Positions 60,650-64,000 of a DNA stretch of 64,000 nucleotides are shown in pieces. Under the pieces are notes generated by a model, which saw only the letters and a program-made list of their open reading frames with translations, had not been told where the DNA came from and made no database searches. The DNA lies in contig JAUSBC010000030.1 of the NCBI GenBank assembly GCA_030652215.1, forward strand, positions 1 to 64,000, in the 5' to 3' direction. The translations under genes and the position numbers were made by a program. Origin of the DNA: Sideroxyarcus sp. (GTDB taxonomy: Bacteria; Pseudomonadota; Gammaproteobacteria; Burkholderiales; Gallionellaceae). Numbering within the stretch: the first letter of the stretch is position 1; each line of letters begins with the position of its first letter.

Positions 60650-61503
60650 AACTGCAAGGCCTCATCATCGCCGCCTACGGACGCCACTACCTGGCTGAGT
60701 TACCCGACGGCGAGATACTGGAATGCGTGCCGCGCGGCAAGAAAAGCGACGTTGCATGCGGCGACACGGTTGACATCGCGCGCACCAGCGCCGATCAGGC
60801 CGTCATCGACGGCATCGCCCCACGCGCCACGTTGCTGTACCGCTCCGATGCCTTCAAGCAGAAGATCATCGCGGCCAACGTCACGCAGATCATCGTGGTC
60901 GTCGCCACCGAGCCCTCGTTCAACGACGAGTTGCTGGCGCGTTGCCTGATCGCCGCGCACGACCAGCGCCTGGAAACCCTCATCGTGCTGAACAAGTGCG
61001 ACCTGCCGCAAATCGCGGCAGCTCGCGCCCAACTCGCGCCCTATGGAAAAATCGGCTATCGCGTGCTGGAATTGTCCGCCGTGCAGGACGTCGCGCCGCT
61101 ATTGCCTTACCTGCAGGGCCACACCAGCGTGCTCGTCGGCCAATCCGGCATGGGCAAATCCACCCTCATCAACGCCCTCATCCCCGACGCGCTCGCCGCC
61201 ACGCGCGAAATCTCCACCGTACTCGATTCCGGCAAACACACCACCACCCACGCGCGTCTGTACCACCTGAACGAGAACAGCAACTTGATCGACTGCCCCG
61301 GCGTGCAACTATTCGGCCTGCATCATCTGAATTTTGCGGCGATAGAAAAAAGCTTCCCCGAATTCCTGCCCCACCTCGGCCATTGCCGCTTCGCCAACTG
61401 CAGCCACTCGCACGAACCGGACTGCGCGATACGCAAGGCGACGGCGGAGGGGAAGATCGACGAACGGAGATTGAGGTTGTTTCAGCAGATCGCCGGGCAC
61501 TAG
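60646..61503 (+). CDS. rsgA: Small ribosomal subunit biogenesis GTPase RsgA
   Basis: A 285-residue circularly permuted GTPase that aids late 30S maturation. The domains are an N-terminal OB fold, then the GTPase motifs in the permuted order (G4 NKCDLP, G5-like ELSA, G1 GQSGMGKST, G3 DCPG), and a C-terminal zinc site (HCRFANCSHSHEPDC). TTG 60646 is the most likely start: it overlaps the phhB stop by 4 bp (TTGA), and similarity begins at once (LKLQGLIIAAYGR). It closes a four-gene operon. Confidence 0.93.
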   Translation: MKLQGLIIAAYGRHYLAELPDGEILECVPRGKKSDVACGDTVDIARTSADQAVIDGIAPRATLLYRSDAFKQKIIAANVTQIIVVVATEPSFNDELLARCLIAAHDQRLETLIVLNKCDLPQIAAARAQLAPYGKIGYRVLELSAVQDVAPLLPYLQGHTSVLVGQSGMGKSTLINALIPDALAATREISTVLDSGKHTTTHARLYHLNENSNLIDCPGVQLFGLHHLNFAAIEKSFPEFLPHLGHCRFANCSHSHEPDCAIRKATAEGKIDERRLRLFQQIAGH

Positions 61504-61546
61504 CTAGTATCGTACCCAGTTAATTGCAAAACACACATGTACGTGT

Positions 61547-61678
61547 GTAGGTTGGGCAGAGCGAATGGGTAACGGCGCAGCCGTTGGGATCCATCGGCCT
61601 CCCCCTTGCGGGGGAAGCGTAACGTGCCCAACAAGCATTGTTGTCAATGTTGGGCACGCTACGCTTTGCCCAACCTAC
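61547..61678. repeat. 132-bp palindromic repeat
   Basis: The outer arms GTAGGTTGGGCAGAGCG and CGCTTTGCCCAACCTAC pair. Inside lie the hairpins AACGGC-GCA-GCCGTT, CCCCC-TTGC-GGGGG and CGTGCCCAACA / TGTTGGGCACG. It is related to the element at 41786-41856. In the spacer 61504-61851 I see this element, a REP half-unit near 61800, and nothing coding. Confidence 0.7.
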
Positions 61679-61851
61679 ATGAATACATGACTGCAGTTAG
61701 CACCAAACAACATGTTTCACTATTTATGAATTGCAGTACTAGTGATACGGCACGAATAGCGCTTCCGTTCTGCCTGTATTGAAATAATCTAAGGCGTCGG
61801 CGCTCCTACAAACCGTAAAAAAATCTTCTCTTGCGAAGCAGGTTTCCCGCG

Positions 61852-62454
61852 CTAATAGATCCCATGCCAAAAACGATACCCCTTGAAGCTGAGTATCACC
61901 CCATCCGGCGTGATCTGTTCCAGCTTCAGCCCCGGCACAAGTGAATCCCCTTCTTTCATCATGCGCGAATTGATGCTGACGATACTGTTGGTGGATTTGT
62001 TGGAATAGGAATGAAGCTGAATTTTCATATCCGGCATCTCCTGTTGAATTGCAGGCGGGAGATCCGAAAAGGGTGTCGCTTTCTGCTCCTGCCCGGTACT
62101 TGCCGGCTCATTCGTAGCAATTGATGGTGCGACCGGCGCGGTCAACGTCTGCTCCGGCTTTCCGTCCGTTACGGCGAGATCTGGCTGCGGCGCGGGTAAA
62201 GCCCGATCCGGGTTCGGAATCGCAGGCCGCGCGACGACAGTCTCCACCGCATGCACAGGTCGGTCCGCCTGCCACGGACGCAGCCAACCGATGGCGATAC
62301 CGGCAAAGAGCAACACCGCCGCAAGCACACCGTAATACACGGAAGAAGATCGTGTGTGCGCAGCCACCGCTGCGTGCACCGGCGGCAAGGTTGGCGTTGC
62401 GCCGCGTTGCCGCTGCTGGTCGGATTTTTTGAGCGCTTCCAATATATAAGACAT
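61852..62454 (-). CDS. gspB: Type II secretion assembly protein GspB
   Basis: A 200-residue protein that starts with the family signature MSYILEALKKSDQQRQRG, has one membrane helix (about residues 40-58), a proline-rich periplasmic linker, and a C-terminal GspB domain (IQLHSYSNK, NSRMMKEGDSL, LEQITPDGVILSFKGYRF). GspB works with GspA to insert the secretin through the cell wall. It lies 2 bp after gspA. Confidence 0.9.
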   Translation of the reverse strand: MSYILEALKKSDQQRQRGATPTLPPVHAAVAAHTRSSSVYYGVLAAVLLFAGIAIGWLRPWQADRPVHAVETVVARPAIPNPDRALPAPQPDLAVTDGKPEQTLTAPVAPSIATNEPASTGQEQKATPFSDLPPAIQQEMPDMKIQLHSYSNKSTNSIVSINSRMMKEGDSLVPGLKLEQITPDGVILSFKGYRFWHGIY

Positions 62455-62456
62455 GC

Positions 62457-64000
62457 CTACTTTCCCCTCTGCTCGCGAACCAGCCTGGGCGCCGCCACAT
62501 CCGCAGCCCCGCTCAGGCGCAACAGCGTCTGCGCAGCGACGATGCCGGTGGGGGGGAGCCCTTGGGCAAGCTGAAATTGTTTGACTTGCCGCAGCACAGC
62601 TTCATCGAACACCGGGTCTTCGGCGGGCTCCGCGACCATGCCATTGATTTGCGCGAGCTGATTGCGCAGCCATTCCACATCCGGCCCGTGATCGCCCATC
62701 CTTATCGTTTGCTGCGCAATTGGCGGTGTACGCCACAGCAGCGTGTACTGGCCCGACCATTGTTCCGCCAGCGCGCCGATGGCGACCGCCCGGGTTTCGT
62801 TGGCAACGTTGAAGATCGCGACCCGGTCGTCCAGCAGGCTCAACATGGCATGAAATTTCCGGCCCTGTTTGTCGCTCAATTGCAGCACTGCGGGCCGGTT
62901 CAGTTGGCGCAGCTCATCGAGCCCGCCGCGCGCGGTCCGACAACTCAATCCCATCAAGTCAGCCTGAAGGCACTCGTCGCCCTCTTCGTAGACCACGCCC
63001 CAAGTTCTGAACAGCGCGGCGTATGCCATCGCCTTGCTGCGCACGCGCGGCTCTGTTGCAGGCCATTCCAGAGTAACCGGAGTTTCCGCCAATGATGTAG
63101 CGGGCTTGGCTGGTTCGGCTTTGGCTTCGGCCTTCGCTGCAACCGGAGATTGAACAGCGGGCTTGTACAGCAGTGCCGCCAGAGCAGTGCTGGCCAGCAA
63201 ACCCGCAATGAGGAAGAGCAGGACACTGCGGGATCGTTTCGCCGGTTGATGAAACACTTCACGCGCCGCCTGCCTCAGTGTCGCACGATCAACCCGCTCC
63301 TTACCCTGTACGTAGGCGCCCAGCAGTGACCGGTCGCAAAGTACATTGATGATGCGCGGCGTGCCGCCGCTCAAACGGTAGAGACTGCCCATCAGCGCGT
63401 CCGGAAACAGCTTGTGCTGCGTACCCGCAACCTCAAGGCGATGCCTGACATAGGCCGCGACTTCCTGTTTGGACAGCGGCCCCAGGTGATAGCGCGCGAT
63501 GACGCGTTGCGCAAGCTGCCGCAACTCCGGCCGAGCCAGCATCTCCGCCAGCTCGGACTGTCCCAGCAGGATGATCTGCAAAAGCTTGCGCTCGCTGGTT
63601 TCGAGATTGGTGAGCAGCCGCATCTGTTCCAGCACGTCTGCGGAAAGGTTCTGCGCTTCGTCGATGACCAGCACCGTGTGCCGGCCCCGGGCATGCGCAT
63701 CGAGCAGATAGGTATTGATGCAATCGACGAACACCTTGACGCTTGTGTTGCCGGGAGGTACCGAAATACCGAACTCGGCGCAGATGGTCGCAAGCAATTC
63801 TTCCACCGTCTGCCGGGGATTGAAGATATAGGCCACATCGCAGGATTCGGGAATCTGCTCCAGCAGGCAGCGGCACACCGTCGTCTTTCCCGCCCCCACC
63901 TCGCCGGTGAGCAACACAAACCCGCCGCTGCCGTTCACGCCATAAAGCAGATGCGCGAGCGCCTCCTGATGGCGCTCGCTCATGTAGAGATAGCGCGGGT
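62457..64000 (-). CDS. gspA: GspA/ExeA AAA+ ATPase of type II secretion (5' end outside window)
   Basis: At least 514 residues; the frame is open to the window edge, where PRYLY precedes MSERHQEALAHL, so a short N-terminal part is missing. Domains are a cytoplasmic AAA+ module with Walker A (GEVGAGKTT), Walker B (TVLVIDEAQN) and sensor region (GQSELAEML), one membrane helix (VLLFLIAGLLASTALAALLY), and a periplasmic part with a peptidoglycan-binding domain (IRMGDHGPDVEWLRNQL, then QFQLAQGLPPTGI). GspAB complexes remodel peptidoglycan to place the secretin. No other gsp gene is within the window. Confidence 0.92.
   Translation of the reverse strand, partial: PRYLYMSERHQEALAHLLYGVNGSGGFVLLTGEVGAGKTTVCRCLLEQIPESCDVAYIFNPRQTVEELLATICAEFGISVPPGNTSVKVFVDCINTYLLDAHARGRHTVLVIDEAQNLSADVLEQMRLLTNLETSERKLLQIILLGQSELAEMLARPELRQLAQRVIARYHLGPLSKQEVAAYVRHRLEVAGTQHKLFPDALMGSLYRLSGGTPRIINVLCDRSLLGAYVQGKERVDRATLRQAAREVFHQPAKRSRSVLLFLIAGLLASTALAALLYKPAVQSPVAAKAEAKAEPAKPATSLAETPVTLEWPATEPRVRSKAMAYAALFRTWGVVYEEGDECLQADLMGLSCRTARGGLDELRQLNRPAVLQLSDKQGRKFHAMLSLLDDRVAIFNVANETRAVAIGALAEQWSGQYTLLWRTPPIAQQTIRMGDHGPDVEWLRNQLAQINGMVAEPAEDPVFDEAVLRQVKQFQLAQGLPPTGIVAAQTLLRLSGAADVAAPRLVREQRGK

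Noticed and set aside
61547-61678. CRISPR-like repeat array
   Set aside because: The repeats are inverted arms of one palindrome, not regularly spaced direct repeats.

Overview
The window looks like chromosomal DNA of a betaproteobacterium. The basis is the gene order tpiA-secG-tRNA-Leu-nuoABCDEFGHIJKLMN, the block rlmE-ftsH-folP-glmM next to yhbY/greA/carBA, and the nadK-recN, bamE-dapB and orn/rsgA neighbourhoods. A nifA-type activator and a sigma-54 ammonium-transporter promoter point to a diazotroph, plausibly in the Nitrosomonadales/Gallionellaceae. That placement is inference from gene content; no rRNA gene is present.

Layout. 1-7 kb is a loose accessory region: the 3' part of nifA, a Nif11 protein and a DUF6156-like protein, an HNH nuclease (yajD), a decayed hydrolase, a secreted unknown protein, a topoisomerase IB and a hipBA toxin-antitoxin pair, with several dispersed repeats. 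7-9 kb holds amt, with a near-perfect sigma-54 promoter, and nudF. 9-23.4 kb is the complete 14-gene complex I operon on the minus strand, ending in a strong terminator and preceded by tRNA-Leu(GAG), secG and tpiA. 25-30.6 kb is a phosphate-uptake region: pstS1 (plus strand) converges on pstCAB (minus), and a second pstS with a clear Pho box and a lysozyme-inhibitor-like lipoprotein lie upstream of pstC; phoU is absent here. 30.9-46.2 kb is housekeeping: glmM, folP, ftsH, rlmE / yhbY / greA, carB, carA / mntP / a zinc-ribbon membrane protein, dapB, bamE, recN, nadK.

46.3-53.4 kb is an accessory block between nadK and hrcA, which are often neighbours in related genomes. It encodes two outer-membrane lipid hydrolases (PldA and LpxR types) and an EmrAB/NodT-type tripartite efflux operon, with a divergent TetR regulator and an inverted-repeat operator-like element. 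53.5-61.5 kb has hrcA, hemH, a YdjM-like membrane protein, an orn + haem-binding diguanylate cyclase pair (c-di-GMP turnover), and a tight M48 protease-cytochrome c-phhB-rsgA operon. The window ends inside gspA of a gspAB (type II secretion) pair.

Most unusual points: ftsH encodes its normal N-terminus but has GTT where a start codon is expected; hemH seems to start at CTG; there are several families of palindromic dispersed repeats; and a c-type haem motif sits in a diguanylate cyclase cotranscribed with oligoribonuclease. I saw no CRISPR array, intact insertion sequence or prophage. Strong claims of a new system are not supported; the best candidates are set out in the findings.
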